From Gambelia wislizenii (Eukaryota; Chordata; Lepidosauria; Squamata; Crotaphytidae): a DNA stretch of 64,000 nucleotides. The notes beneath the pieces are model-generated. The model searched no databases. It was not told the origin of the DNA and saw nothing but the letters and a program-made list of their open reading frames with translations. The translations under genes and the position numbers were made by a program. Positions 24,504 through 36,949 of this stretch are shown piece after piece. The stretch spans positions 72,116,001 to 72,180,000 of the forward strand of contig JAUMIR010000003.1 in NCBI GenBank assembly GCA_030847615.1. The letters run 5' to 3'. Position 1 is the first letter of the stretch. Every line of letters starts with the position of its first letter.

Positions 24504-26700
24504 TTCATGTGTGTTTGGTATACGTATTTTGTAACACCCAAACAGGGCTATTGTCTAATAAAGACACAATGAAAACAAATTGACAATAAACTGATTAGAA
24601 CTAGTAATTCTTCTAGACTCATTCCATTTAACTATTTTCCTATTTCCTCTACCATCTCCCTTTCTCTAGTCCAACTGTGGACCAAAATTTTCAGTACGTC
24701 CTTCTTTGTCATGCTTCTTCAGCTTCCAAACCCATTTATTTTAAAATTCTACACTCAAAATGATCTCTTTTCTCACCTATCCAAACACAAATCTCTATTC
24801 TGATTCATCATGATATAATATCGTGACTGGCCCTGGTCATAGACTGGCTACAATGTGCTTTTTCTATTTGGAACAGCCATCAGGTCTGTGGAGTTTGACT
24901 GACTGTTCCATGAGGGGATCTTTGGCTTTCGAAAGAAAGATGATGTTTTGGACTCCAGCTCCTCACAGTCCTGACCAACAGGGATAATGGTAAGGGATTG
25001 TGAGTGCTGTAGTCCAAAGCTTCTGAGGGTGCAAAGTTCACTGCAAGGAGGAGGAAGCCAGGAAGAATGGTTTGCTAGAAAATTATTACTAGAAGCTGTA
25101 AAAAAGAAGATAAGCCCCAGCTGCTATACAATGATATACACTTTCATACTACTTCCCCACCATTATTTCAAACATCTGGCCTCCAGTCCAGTGTACAGTC
25201 ACTTGCATTTATGTCCTGTTGAAATAATGAGCATTGCATGCTTAAGACTGAAATCCTGGGGCAAATGTGTCAGGAGTGGTATATATTGCTGCCATTCTCA
25301 GAGCTGTTTTTTAAAATATCCAAATGACATGGAAGGGCACATTTTCTTCTCCCTGAGACATATATATATACATATACATGTGCATGTACATTAGTGCTAT
25401 AATGTAAAAGAGCGATTGTTGGGATTTGCCAGAAAAAAGTCCAGGACACTAAGGCTAGTGTCACCCCTTCCCACAACAGTGTCACCTGGTGCCCTTTGGC
25501 CTCTCCACACACACCCAGTGCTGCTGCTGCCAGAATGATAAAAACATAATTTGGATATTATTATTTTTTGCAAACCCAAAACAACAGCAACAAATATTGC
25601 TGCCTCCCAACACAATTGCCCCAGAGAACAAAAATGTGGAGGAAACCCTGAATCCAACATACTCCACATCTAGGTAAAATAGCCTGGAATGCCCCAAATC
25701 TGGGACATGTGACATGTGGCTGGATTGCCCCAGATTCGGGGGAAAGGCCATGCGACATGTAGCCTGATTGCCACATTTGGGGTTATTTGCAGGTGGACTC
25801 AGGGTTTTTAATAGCTAGACAAGCCCTTCGTTCTCTCTGAAGTTGCCACCCTCACAACAGCTGGAGGGAATTTCTTGCCAGCAACAACATATTTTTTTAT
25901 GAACTATCCTTTTAGGATAGTATAGGGTAATGTTGAAGGGCCAATTAAGACCTGTCTACTTTTTTAAAAAAAATCTCCTGTTTTCCTGGTGAAGATGAAA
26001 ACTGTTAGAACCAGTGTGCTGATATGGATCAACACAGCTCCCTCTATTTTTGAATTATGTTTGAGGGGGCATGGCTATGGGGACTCTTGTGATGAACACA
26101 TGCAGTTCAAAATGTACTCCTGTTCCCATTGACTGCACCTGTGCTAGACTGCAACTATGCAATTTATCTAGGAATAAGCACTTTTGTTAGCCTAACTTGT
26201 CACACGAAAAAGGAAGTATTGCTGCAGTTGTAATGTGGATCCTACGCTGATGAGGATCCACATGATGCCATCTTTCAAATAACAGTGCATCAAAATATCA
26301 AACACACAACCTTTCCAAGCTTCTGTCTCCTGGGCTCTGTATTGTGGACACTTTGGAATTTGTGGACATTGTGGACACTTTGGAATTTGCATCCCACATG
26401 TTCATATACATAAGGACTTGATTATGTGTGTGTAAAAATGTATATGTACTTATGTATTAGTTGCATGTGACATTTTGGTATAATATATGCACTAAAATTA
26501 ATTTCATTTGAATAATTATATACACTGGAGATTCATAGAAAATTAATTCTTTATTATTGAGTTTGAAGATAATACAGTAATATTTCCTCTGTAACCATTT
26601 TGCACTGTTCACAGTGAAACCTCCCCTGTACTTTAGTAGTCCTGGGCTCTGTAGACATGCATGCAATTTACTTTTCCACTGTTGACTTTGTTAGTGATTC
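24504..26700. other. Mostly unassigned interval with small repeats
   Basis: A palindromic MITE copy lies at about 24,938-25,025 ('gttttggactccagctcc..gagtgctgtagtccaaagc'). A roughly 45-bp motif is repeated twice at about 25,692-25,775 ('ccccaaatctgggacatgt' / 'ccccagattcgggggaaagg'), and GTGGACACTTTGGAATTTG is repeated at 26,343-26,390. An AT/TATA run lies at 25,361-25,385. Overlapping frames at 25,270-25,776 are not recognisable. Confidence 0.45.
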
Positions 26701-26703
26701 TTA

Positions 26704-27199
26704 GGACTTTATCACACCACCCCCCAAAAGCCCATTCTTTTGCTGGCATAAGAATTTTTATGCCGGCAAAAGAATTCCCCATGCTGCACTTACCATGCCT
26801 CCTGCCCAAAGGCTTCCTGGCAATGAAAGAGAAAGTGAATGGAGCTCTGTCCACCTCCTTGTTTGAAATCCCATGGATTCTCATAAGAAGATGCTCACGT
26901 GGGAAATTAAAAAACAAACAAACCAACAACAACACTCAAAAGGTTTTAAAAGCACATACACAGACTTAAAAACTTACAAGTAACCTAGGGAGGGTCATAA
27001 TAAAGATCACGCTGCATTCATGTGAGTACAATGGTGCGAGGTTTCACACTCTGACAATTGATGGCTTCAGCCCTCGCTAAAAAAGTACAGGTTTTGGCCA
27101 GTACATAAATGCGAAAGGGCAACACCATCAGATATGCACACCCTTTCGCTTTTATGTGGCATTGTTATGATGCCATATTTAGTGCATCTGATAAAGTCC
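26704..27199 (-). mobile_element. MITE, 496 bp, TTA target duplication
   Basis: Inverted ends GGACTTTATCAC and TGATAAAGTCC with TTA on both sides (26,701-26,703; 27,200-27,202). The interior matches, on the minus strand, the family at 33,147 and 44,631 (GGGAAATT block, 'aggaagtgaa'-type hairpin, 'ggagggtcataa' block). A GCGAAAGGG..CCCTTTCGC hairpin lies at about 27,111-27,150. TWA duplications are characteristic of PIF/Harbinger elements, so a Harbinger-like non-autonomous element is likely. Confidence 0.82.
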
Positions 27200-27202
27200 T
27201 TA

Positions 27203-28616
27203 GTGGTGATGCCTATGTCAGTGGGAGAGGTGAATCTGCTCTGGATTGTAGTTTAAACTTTAAAGGGGTGATCCATTGCTCTGAACTTATTTGGAAGATA
27301 GGTGTTAGAACCTTGGATAGCTTCTCTAAAGGTTTGGACTCAAACCTGGAGTGGATTCACACCCCCACTGACATGGGAGTCCCTAGCCACTACTGGTATT
27401 TTCTTAATTACTAAGCAATTCCTCTCCAAAAGGAAAGTAATTGAGAGGTATGCCTATGGGTATGTGTTGAAATTATGGCATTGTTCCTCCAAATATGAAT
27501 TCTGCCCTGCCAAATAAAGCCTTCTTCATTCCCCAAATTTCTAGCGTTGCAGAGAATGAGAGATTGAAAATAATTCACACATTCAAACTCTTATATTTTT
27601 TTGTATCTTTATTCCCTTGGAAACTTTGTCCCTTTTCTTTGGATGTCTACGTTTTATTTTGAAAGGCTCAGCTGTACTTGCAAATTAATGCATGCTAGAA
27701 GTTTGGGGACTGCAACAAAAATTTTATTGGGAGGGCAGAATTTCTATGGGGGGGGGGATATTGTCATTTTGCCCCTTCCATAGCTATATCCCTGAATTGT
27801 CCACATTCCATGCCCTAGAGTATCTGCCTTTCTATGTCAGAAGGCGTACAGGCAGTGGCCAATCTCTTCTACACAACTTTGTTCTGGAAAATTACCCTGA
27901 GGCCACCCAAAGTGATTTTAAAGGTTGCAGTTGGTCTGCAGTTATTGATTTTTCCTCCCTGGTTTCTGTCTCACAGGATCCTTGCAGAGGAGTGAAGTTG
28001 AAATATTATGCATGCTTGCTTGCTAGAGACCAGCTGCTCACAGCATACAGTGTGACTGAATTAGCTGAACTGTTACAGTGATGGCAGGTCAGCAAAGTGG
28101 GGAAGGGGGGATGTTTCCAAGTTTATTTTTAGATCACATCTATCAAAAGCAGTAAAGGTACTAGATTCATTGTTTTGCTTCTTGCACTTCTTTAGGTACT
28201 AGATTTGCCCTGCTTGCATCACAATATGGAGTGGAGGTAGGCTTATAATGGGGATTTTTACGGGCCACAGGAGTTATCAACTATTTAAACATGGTTATGA
28301 AGGATGCCCACCATAGCAAAGAAGAGGTGAAAGCCTCAGATTATACCAGGCCCATATTTTAAGACTTGGTTGAGTAACAGTGCAGCTTTCAACCATGTCA
28401 TTTCCGTCACAGGACTGGGGACAAAGGGGAGGGGGTAGGAATGACAGCAGTTGGGGTGGAGGCAGGGCTAATGTTTGAGATGGAGCTTATGGAGATGGAA
28501 CTTATAAGTGGAGGCTTACCATTTTATGTGGCAGCCACCTCCCTCCCCCAAATGTTCTGGGACAATGCTACCATATTTAGGTCACTTTGGAGAAAGTGGC
28601 TGCTGCTAAATGGTGA
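27203..28616. other. Unassigned interval
   Basis: No recognised repeat. Frames of 101 codons (27,109-27,414) and 129 codons (27,692-28,081) have no domain I can name and no clear splice context. A run of nine G lies at about 27,750. Confidence 0.35.
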
Positions 28617-28834
28617 CCCTGGTAACGCAGTGGTTAAATGCCAGTACTGCAGCCACAACATTGTGAATTCAATCCTGCAGGGTTTCAGGTTGACTCAGCC
28701 TTCCATCCTTCCGAGGTCAGTAAAATGAGTACCCAGCTTGTTGGGGGCAATTAGCTAATGCACATTGGAAACCGCTTAGAGAGTGCTTAGCAGTATAAAG
28801 CAGTATACAAGCACACGTGCTATTGCTATTGCTT
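28617..28834 (+). mobile_element. tRNA-derived SINE with CTATTG tail
   Basis: Starts 'accctggtaacgcagtggttaaatg' (A-box-like), has a B-box-like 'gtgaattcaatcctg' at about 28,662-28,676, the body 'ttgactcagccttccatccttccgaggt' and 'aaccgcttagagag', and ends in GCTATTGCTATTGCTT. This organisation is that of the widespread squamate tRNA SINE with a hexanucleotide tail. Pol III boxes are degraded. Confidence 0.85.
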
Positions 28835-29187
28835 GAAATCAACGTCTGTCTCCTTTTGTTGTGTAACTAAAAAGAGGGTCTGGGTTCTTTTTTATGTATA
28901 AAAAAAGGTTTATCTTCTATCCAACAAATGGAATGAGAGTCTTGGCTCTAGAAATTTCTGCAGTTAGATTTCATATTGTACTTGAAGAAGGCCATTGAAA
29001 TATGTAGAGGCCAAAACATGTTGGGCTGTTTCCAAAATAAAAACAGCCATCCACTGAGCGCTTGGAGACATGTCCCCTTTTTTTCTTGTGGATTCCATTG
29101 CTCTCCTGTTGTTGTTGCTTCTGCTTCTGGTTTTTCTTCCTATTCCAAAAAAAGAGGCAGCAAGGAAGACCCCCTCCCTTACTGTTA
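28835..29187. other. Unassigned interval
   Basis: Includes 'gaagaaggccattgaaatatgtagaggccaaaacatgttggg', which resembles a common vertebrate repeat end but which I cannot place. Confidence 0.3.
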
Positions 29188-29309
29188 TTTTGTTGTTGTG
29201 TGCCTTTAAGCCATTTCCAATTTGTGGTGACCCTATCATAGGGTCTTCGTGGAAAGATTTGTTCAGAAGGGGATGGCAATTGTCTTCCTCTAAGACTGAG
29301 AGAGTGTGG
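29188..29309 (-). mobile_element. tRNA-derived SINE, 3' two-thirds
   Basis: Read on the minus strand it contains 'ctctctcagtcttagagg', 'aaatctttcca', 'cctatgatagggtcaccac' and 'ggcttaaaggcacacaacaacaa', the same family as 60,306-60,544. The A and B boxes are missing. Confidence 0.8.
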
Positions 29310-29690
29310 TATTACAAATTAAAATGATTAAATATAGTTTAAAACACACAAAATGTCAACATTAAATTTATAATATTAAAAAAAAAGATTACAAGCAGTT
29401 TACAGCACAATTTAAAACAATACTCTTATGAGCCCTTTGCTTAGAAACCTTTGATACTAAAAGCTTGGAGGGAGTTCCAGAGCCTAGGGGCAGACACTGA
29501 GAAGGCCCTATCTCATGTTTCCACCAACTGTACCTGGGACAGTGGTGGAATTAAAGGGCCTCTCCTGAGAATCCCAGGGTCCAGAAAGGCTGATACAGGA
29601 AGGCAGAGTCTGTCAGGTAGCCTGAACCGCAGGGATTTAGAAGCCATAACCAGCACTTTAAATAGTGCCTGGAAATAGACCCAGGGTAAA
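29310..29690 (+). repeat. Unclassified squamate-type interspersed repeat
   Basis: 'ttggagggagttccagagcctaggggcagacactgagaaggccct' and 'agccataaccagcactttaaatagtgcctggaaatag' match a very common reptile repeat, with related starts at 34,180 and 62,690. I cannot assign the class; a LINE 3' region is possible. Confidence 0.5.
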
Positions 29691-29987
29691 ATCCTGTTGA
29701 TTAGGCACACCTAGAGCAAACCCATTGGGCCACTTGTTGAATGTTGAGTCAACACATAGCTAAATCCCATTGATTTCATTGGTTTACTGTAGTTAGAACT
29801 AATAACAGGAGACAGACCCCTGAGAGTTAGTTTCATAATAACTCTGCAAAGTAGGTTAGGTTGAGACCAAAAGACTGGCTCAGACTCATCCAGTCAGTAT
29901 GATAGCCTAATGGAGATATGAACCTGGTCTAACACTGTACCATCCAAAACACATTTTTTCTGGAAGCTTCCCACTCTCTAATTAGAA
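29691..29987. other. Unassigned interval
   Basis: Nothing recognised beyond a short 'aaatcccattgatttcattgg' resembling the fragment at 23,618. Confidence 0.35.
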
Positions 29988-30105
29988 CAGGGCTGGAAAT
30001 TGTGCAGCCCTCCAGGTGCTGTTGAATTGCAGCTACAAGCGTTCCTCACTATTGACTATGGCTGCTGGAACCTGTAGTCCAACAACATCCAAACATCCAC
30101 ACAGT
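29988..30105. mobile_element. Short palindromic MITE
   Basis: 'gtgcagccctccaggtgctgttgaattgcagc' pairs in part with 'ctggaacctgtagtccaacaacatcc'; same family as 14,496-14,735. Confidence 0.6.
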
Positions 30106-30620
30106 CCCCATCTCAGAGTCAGAACACTAACCTATGGATACAAAGCTTACATATATATGTGTGTGCTTCCTATCTTGTCTTCTTGGCCTGAAATTCACTG
30201 CTGATTTTATTCCTATTGGTTGTTTTGGTTATCTTCACAGTAGATTTATCAGACATTCACCACCTTCTCCAGGCTGACCCATTTGGAGACTTAGGTGAAG
30301 CCAGAGACTGATATACTTATATCTTATAGGCAGGCAAACCATAATAGGCAGAACACTGAAAAGAACCACTGGTCATGTTGGCTGGGGGATTCTGGGAGTT
30401 CTAGTCCAATGAATAACTTTTTCTTAGCTGAATTCACTTACCGTATGCTTCTCCATCTTAAAGACCTGGGCTGGAATTCAGTATGGAACTTATGTCTACG
30501 TAAGTGGACTTATTTCTGCGGGAAAGAGAACTGAGCAGTTTTGCAAAGTTGTATTCAGAAAGGGCCTGTTGTGATGTTACTGCATAGGGAAGCCAGCAAA
30601 GTGACAGTTGCAGATTGGGA
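30106..30620. other. Unassigned interval
   Basis: No recognised gene or repeat. Confidence 0.35.
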
Positions 30621-30728
30621 CCAATGTGCATCAGGACAGCGGCTAGGGACTGCTGATGCACATCAGTAGAGCCTAATGTGTATTGGGACAGTGGCTAGGT
30701 AGGGAGTGCTCATGCACATCAATAGAGA
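30621..30728. repeat. Tandem duplication, about 53-bp unit
   Basis: 'ccaatgtgcatcaggacagcggctaggga..tgcacatcagtagag' (30,621-30,670) is followed by 'cctaatgtgtattgggacagtggctaggt..tgcacatcaatagag' (30,671-30,726). Confidence 0.85.
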
Positions 30729-31964
30729 CACTTGCTGGTGCCCTGATAGGTATCTTCACAATTCTCTAGGAGAATTCCTTAATGCCTCTACTACATAGTT
30801 GGTATGCATAAAGTTACACAACATGAATCACGTTGCAGCTTTAGTGCTCATTTCATCTTTTTGATGATGAAACAATTGCTGGAAGAAGGCACTGGAAGAC
30901 AACTAAGCTCCTGCCTTCCTTGGAAACAATTACTTACCATGTTGTTCATGCCAATAAAATGTTCACAGCCAACATAGTTTCAGTTTGCTTGCCTTCAAAT
31001 AACTGTGCTTCTGACATCTTGTAAGCTTATTTTTGTCCTTACTGGCAATCTGAAGATGCTGGAATTTGGAAGCAGCTTGCACGCCCTCAGTTTTGCCTGT
31101 CTAGGCACTGATCTCTAGCATTTTCCTAAGCTGTTTCTTTCAGAGATCACCTAAGGATATGTTCTCAATAGTCTCACATTTCTTTCCAAGGAATGTTCCC
31201 CTAAAGCTTTTTTGAGACCTCTTTCAATTCAATCTTCCATATAATTGGTGAGAATTTCCCCAATGATGTCAGAGAACTCTGGCTTGAGTTGATAATGTTG
31301 ACTCCAAGTCATCTGCTCTTGCAAGCCTATAATACAATACTTCAGAAGTAGATTAAAAGTTGGCTTGTGTATGTGTAAATTTACTCTACAGGGCTGAAAA
31401 TCATTATCATCAACAGCAACAACAAATGTACACTGGACACAAGCTTCCCAAACAGTGTTTACATGTCAGCTTAGACTGGGGTGAAACATATTTGGTTCTC
31501 ATTTTAATATAAACCAATCTAATTCATCTTTCCTCAGTTAATATGCAAAGTAGAATACAATTATCTTTCAGTTACAATTATCTTTCACTTATCTTTCCAT
31601 TTTTACACAATTCTTTAAGTACTTTTGAGTAAAAATGCATAACATTAAGAAAAATAGCATACAAAAAGGTATGTGTCTGAGGGGAAATGTATATTGTATA
31701 TTGTACAACAAAAATGTGTATATTGTGGGGAAATGCATACAAAATACATATGGGTTTTAATGTAGCCTTTAAAAAATAATAAACTAATGAATGCATAAAT
31801 AGAATGAAACAAACATTTGTTGAAAAAATGCAAACATTATGGAAAGCAAAATAGACATTCATCCTTTCCTATTCACAATTCCTCCTTCAATGGCTAATAT
31901 GACATTCTCCAGAGTCAGCCTATCAGGGCTTTGTAGATCCATTTGACCAGTAGAGCACTAGCAA
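30729..31964. other. Unassigned interval
   Basis: A+T-rich, with short imperfect repeats such as 'tacaattatctttca' (31,558-31,590) and 'tgtatattgta' (31,688-31,725). Minus-strand frame 31,578-31,862 is low-complexity. No gene recognised. Confidence 0.35.
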
Positions 31965-32295
31965 AAGATGATGGGAGTTGTGGCCCAATACATCTGTTGG
32001 GGGGGGGCAGAATGGGAAAGGCTGCCATATGCAATCACAGTGGTCTGGTTCATACATGAACAGCAACCTCTCTTTCTACAGTGGACTCCAATGAAAAAGC
32101 AATTGTATACTGCTTGGAGAACCATTTAATGTTCAAACTGTTACCAAAGCATCCTATAGAATCCTGGGATTTATAGTTTAGTGAGGCACTAGAGCTCTTT
32201 GGCTGAGAATTCTAAATGCCCCTCCCTAAACTGCAAATCCCAGCATTTCCCTAGGGTAGAATCATGGCTATTACTGGGTAGTGTGAAAGGGCCCA
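31965..32295. mobile_element. Two short MITE copies
   Basis: About 31,965-32,030 is a copy of the 'atgatgggagttgt' MITE. About 32,130-32,295 belongs to the family at 12,312: 'atagaatcctgggatttatagtttagtgagg' and 'aaactgcaaatcccagcatttccctagggtag' form inverted arms, and it ends 'tgggtagtgtgaaaggg'. Confidence 0.65.
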
Positions 32296-33146
32296 TCTTT
32301 CCCTCCAAAGAGACACTGATCACAGTGAGGATAATGTGTATGGAAAGGAAGCCAAAAAGGTAGACTGTAGGTGGGCAAATGCCAGGTTTTCTCCTTTTTT
32401 AGCATTGTGGCTCACTTTTCTTTGCGTTGGTCATTGCTACCTTCCTCTGTCAGGACCATGAAATGTCTGAGATTAAATTTCCTAAAGTCTTTATTTAAAA
32501 AAACCCTAAAACTAAAAGCAGCCACAGCAGGCTTCCATTTTTATAGGAGCTGTGGAATTGGAAGACAGGTAATACATACTGTATAAAAATTAAAAGAAGG
32601 GCAAAGCTTCAACCAGGTACTCAAAAATGGAAGTGTAATTTGATGTCCACAAAATATGTTCAACATACAATCTTCCCCAGACTGTGTTTCAGAGAATGTT
32701 TTTCAGATACTAAAAAATATGTTGTGGGGGGGAAATGATCCGAGAGATGCTATGTACTGTAATTGCTGTTGTAGAAGACAAAGGATTAAGATTCTATAGT
32801 GTTTCCAGGCCCCCCCCTCACCCCCCCCCCACAAATCCTGCTTTACCAGGCAGTAGTCACTGCAAACAACAGAGGTCTGTTCTCCTGTTGATTGGGGCAC
32901 AAATTACTGATGTTTCCACCCTCTCCTGCCAGTGATCTTCTGTGTGACAATCAGAACCAGGATCCCTCTTGCAATTTCTCCTCCAACCAGAGACTGCTGG
33001 CAGAAGGGTTATTTATGCTGTGCCTCAATTGACAGGAGAACAGACCTTCATTGGTAACAGTGGCTACAGCCTGATAAGAAAGAAGTGAGGGTTATTTATT
33101 ATCCCTGTGTATTCCCTATGCTATTGCCACAATCGTGAATGCATTG
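32296..33146. other. Unassigned interval with a poly-C tract
   Basis: A C-rich tract lies at about 32,809-32,831. No gene or repeat recognised. Confidence 0.4.
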
Positions 33147-33722
33147 GGAGATTATCAGACATAGCTAATGTGGCACCAGCAGAATGCCAGCAGAACTCAA
33201 AAAGGATGCTAATATCAGATGACGTCCTTTTACATTCTGCTGGTGTTAGGCTGGCATTTCTTCTTATTGACAGTTGAAGCCGTCAATAGATCCCCCAGTT
33301 CTGTTTTGGTGCCAGCATTGCCAGTGTGTGAAAACTCGGGCCATTTAACTCTTGTGAATGTAGCAAGAATGGCTGGTCCGGCATGAACATTTCCAGGTGA
33401 GATCAGGACATCCAGGTAAATTTGGCTTTTTATGACCCTCTCTGGATTACTTGGGACTTTTAAATTGTGTTTTTGTGCTTGGTGTAACTTTTTGTTTTTA
33501 TTTTTATTTTTGAATTTCCCATGCTCACATCTTCTCATGAGAACAGGCAGGATTTCAATCCAGGAAGTGAACGGAGCTCTGTTAGAGCTCTGTTCATTCC
33601 TGGGCTGTGTTCTCCATGGGAGAGAAGGTAAGTGTGATGAGGAGGGTTATTGTGCTGGGACAGCGGCGGGATTGGAGATTGTGGGACAGGAACGCTTTTT
33701 GTGTTGCTGTCTGATAATCTCC
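33147..33722 (+). mobile_element. MITE, 576 bp, GGAGATTATCAGA ends
   Basis: Inverted ends GGAGATTATCAGAC (33,147) and GTCTGATAATCTCC (to 33,722). The interior shares 'ggtgagatcaggacatccagg', 'tttttgaatttcccatgctc' and a GGAGCTCTgttAGAGCTC hairpin with copies at 3,791, 35,066 and 44,631. Flanks are TTG and ATA, so no duplication is retained here. Non-coding. Confidence 0.82.
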
Positions 33723-33766
33723 ATAGGGTTTGGGAATATGAATCAGTTACAGATGTGTAACTCTAA

Positions 33767-34116
33767 GGAGATTTTCACATGGGCAATATATTCCAAGGAG
33801 TGATCGGGGCAGAAAAGGGGCTGTTCCTGAAGCAGCACCCCGTTTCGCATGCCCCCTGTCTTCTCTCGATCTCCTGTCGTCTTCGTTCTGTGCAGCTTCC
33901 AGTTTCCTCCTGGTATCTTCCATCATTTTTTAATAACGAAGGTTCCTCGTTATTAAAAAATGACGGAAGATACCGGGAGGAAACTGGAAGCTGCACAGAA
34001 TGAAGACAATGCGAGATCGAGAGAAGGCAGGGGCGTGCAAAATGGGGTGCTGCTTCAGGAACAGCCCCGTTTCTGCCCTGATCGCTCCTTGGAATTTATT
34101 GCCCGTGTGAAAATCC
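33767..34116. mobile_element. Fold-back element, 350 bp
   Basis: Arms of about 170 bp, roughly 90% identical by eye, meet at TTAATAACGA..TCGTTATTAA (centre about 33,942). Ends are GGAGATTTTCACA and TGTGAAAATCC (two bases lost at the right tip). It starts only 44 bp after the MITE at 33,722. The copy at 55,336-55,679 has the same tips, the same 'gaaacggggctgttcc' block and the same style of centre. Overlapping frames on both strands are by-products of the palindrome. Confidence 0.92.
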
Positions 34117-34154
34117 ACATTTGTAACTGCAATTGTGAATTTCATCCACCATTG

Positions 34155-34330
34155 ATTGATTAATTAATTAAATTAATACCCTGTCTTTCTCCTGGCATGG
34201 GATCCAAGACAACTTAAAACAAGGCTAAAACAAGACACAGTTAAAAACGTGATGATAAAAAAGTTAAAAGATAAAAAGATGTCATTGAAATGGCTTTAAT
34301 TTTAAAAGATGTAAACCTTTAAAACAGCTG
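34155..34330 (+). repeat. Interspersed repeat 3'-type fragment
   Basis: 'attaataccctgtctttctcc..gatccaagacaacttaaaacaag' belongs to the group with 'atcccgcctttct' and 'ggcttacaataaaa' blocks, as at 62,641. Preceded by a short (ATTA)n-like run. Confidence 0.5.
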
Positions 34331-35065
34331 GCACAAACCATGAAAAGACTTCCTGTGCAACCACGTAACCATCAAACACTTGTTTAAATACAGATGTCTT
34401 TGCTTTCTGGCAAAAGGAGAGCATCCTTTTCTGCTTTTGCAGCATGTTGAAATGTGCAAGGTGCATTGTATATCGTAACACATTTCTGTCTTTTTCTTCT
34501 TTTGGTCTGAGTGCCAGCTTGAGGCTTTGCCTTTAAAAAAAGTGTGTGTGCTTTTGCATGTTTGCTCTTTGGTGCCTCTCCTCTTTTCTTCCTGGAGATG
34601 TTTAATCCTTTCCAATATTCTACTCCCATAATCCAAAATATGCATTTATTTTTGTGCATTTTAAGACCACTTTTTATTTTTTTTTAAGATCCCAGACTGA
34701 TTTTCAATAAAAATAAATGCAATAAAAACAAACGTCATTTTATTACAAATAATAAATCAAGAACAACAGCAAAATAATCTATTTAGAACAATTCATTAGA
34801 AACTAGAGGGAACTGACAATACTACTGATATCAGGAAAGAGGAAATTTAGGCTGTTGGCCTGTTAATGTGTTACATTGTGTACATTGGCTATGTGCCAAG
34901 AGTAAAGGTTATAATGGTGCTGACCACAGGGAAACTGAAGTGGTAGTTCCAGTGAGCATGTGTGGGATTGTAGCCAATCAAAAATTGCCAGCTCGGCTTT
35001 AAGGAACCAATCAGACAGTGAATCCATGTTAGCTGGGAGCTTAAATACATATTGTAAATGTTTAA
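34331..35065. other. Unassigned interval
   Basis: A+T-rich, with T run near 34,672. Minus-strand frames at 34,319-34,659 and 34,863-35,222 lack recognisable domains. Confidence 0.35.
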
Positions 35066-35667
35066 GGAGATTATCAGACGGGAACCAATAAAGCATTCCC
35101 ATCTCGCAATCTCCTCTGCCGCTCCTCTCTCCCATTCCTGCAATGGGAAAAAAAGTTTTCAGACCTACCTTAATTGCATGTCGTTCCCTTGGCAGGGCAG
35201 CCCAGGAGTGAATGTTGCTCAAACAGAGCTCCTTTCACTTCCTGGTTTCAAATCCTGGCTGTTCTCACAAGAAGATGAGAGCGCGGGAAATTCAAACATA
35301 AACAGTAAAATAAAAGACAAAAAGTTACACCAAGCATCTAAACATACTTAAAACATAACAAGTAACCCAGGGAGGGTACAAAAAAGTGTGTCACTTACAT
35401 TGATGTCCCGATCTCACCCGGAAGTGTTCTGGCACGGACCTCCCATTGATGCTGGCATCGTGCCAGCATAACAGGGCACCTTTTCAGATGCAAGACATTC
35501 CATTACAGAAATGGAACGGGGGATCTATTGATGGCTTAACCCATCAATAAAAAGCAGTGCTGGCAACGATGGATGATGAGATGAGAACAACGTCATCTGA
35601 AAAGGAAGCCCTTTAGTGATCTCTCGACGTCGTGATAACACAATATTTAGTGCATCCGATAATCTCC
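35066..35667 (-). mobile_element. MITE, 602 bp, TAA target duplication
   Basis: Longest copy of the family: GGAGATTATCAGACG at the left, CCGATAATCTCC at the right, and TAA on both sides (35,063-35,065; 35,668-35,670). It reads on the minus strand relative to 33,147 and 44,631. The distal half, with 'atgatgagatgagaacaacgtcatctgaaaagg' and 'caatagatccccc'-type blocks, is shared with 44,690-44,800. A Harbinger-like origin is inferred from the duplication. Confidence 0.88.
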
Positions 35668-35670
35668 TAA

Positions 35671-36811
35671 GTGTGTGCTTGCTTTGCAAATGGTTGCCAA
35701 GTACCTCTTTCTGTGTAGAACATGAATAAAAGGTTGTGGTACCCTCTATTGTTGTGTACTTCATTGGCTAAAGTGCACCAGGCAATGGACCCAGTACCCT
35801 TTTTGAAAACATCATTACCAATCCTATAATCAAGAAAACACCTGGGCAAACAAATTACAGAAACATCCAATGCTGAAGCTCTACTTAATTGCAGTAAGGA
35901 AATAATTCCACAGGGAGGATGTAGGCTTGGCAGAGATCTCAGAGGCTGGCCCTGAGTCTCCATTTTTAGTGGGTCATCTCTAAGTGGGAGAGGAGAGTAC
36001 AAATTCTTCAGTTTAGTGAGCTTAGCTCTGTGCGAGAAGAAAGATTTGGGTGCAAATCTCCAGCTCTGGTATTAGAGCAGTGACTTGCAAGGATTTGCCA
36101 GAATTAATTGATTTGTTGCTGCAACTTGCAAAAATTCTCAAGGGAGTCTATGTATTTACTTAGTTAGCTTCTTCTTCCTCTCCCAGTTGTTGTGGCACCA
36201 GGGTTCACCCTCTACTCAGGTCTGCATCTACCTTTTGGCTAGAAGCAAGTAAAATAGATTAAATGTTCCTTATCCCATCTCTCTAAGTACATGAAAAGGA
36301 ATAATCTGCCCATTTCACCTTGATCTGGGAATGGCCACTTTAGGTGAGATTTCTCCCTTAATTTCCAAACAAGAAAATATGTTCTGTGGTTTGTGTGTGT
36401 GTGTTTGAATGACAAGCTGTGAGCAACTGTGGTTGGTACTTAATACATAATGCTTAATTACATCACCAGTGGCTGTCCATAGGTCTCAGGTTTTGGACCA
36501 GAAACCTCAGGGCCTAGGACAAACATAAACTGGTAATCCTAGGAGGAGAGCACTACACAGAAGTCTTCCTTTCAATCTAATGAAGCTCACTGGGCCATGG
36601 TACTGTAAGCCAAGCTGCCCGCATTGCTCTACAGTCCCTGCAAAATTACAACTCATGCATCTAGAACTATGGAATCTGCATGCCCTCCATCCCTCAGAGG
36701 AGAACTTTATGTGAGCTGGGTGATTCAATCACTGACCTCTAATGTTTCCTCTGTCTGTATATAAAAAAACACCCAGAAGCATATACCAAAGAATAACATG
36801 AAAAGAAGAAC
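35671..36811. other. Unassigned interval
   Basis: Apart from a short GT run (36,392-36,404) nothing is recognised. Minus-strand frames at 35,525-36,002 have no clear domain. Confidence 0.35.
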
Positions 36812-36925
36812 AGGGGTGTATCTACATCACACAATTACAGAACTTTAAAACCAGTGTCATGGCTCCAATGTGTGGAATCTGGGATTTGTAGTTTTGTGAA
36901 GGAATTACCCAGGGATTCTGGGAAC
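36812..36925. mobile_element. Palindromic MITE fragment
   Basis: 'tctacatcacacaattacag' and 'ggaatctgggatttgtagttttgtgaag' mark the family at 12,312; the right terminus is missing. Confidence 0.55.
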
Positions 36926-36949
36926 TGAAGTCCAAAACAAAGGTTGAGA

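Noticed and set aside
27692..28081. A 129-codon plus-strand frame as a possible exon
   Set aside because: No recognised domain, no supportable splice-site pair, and no adjacent frame with related content.
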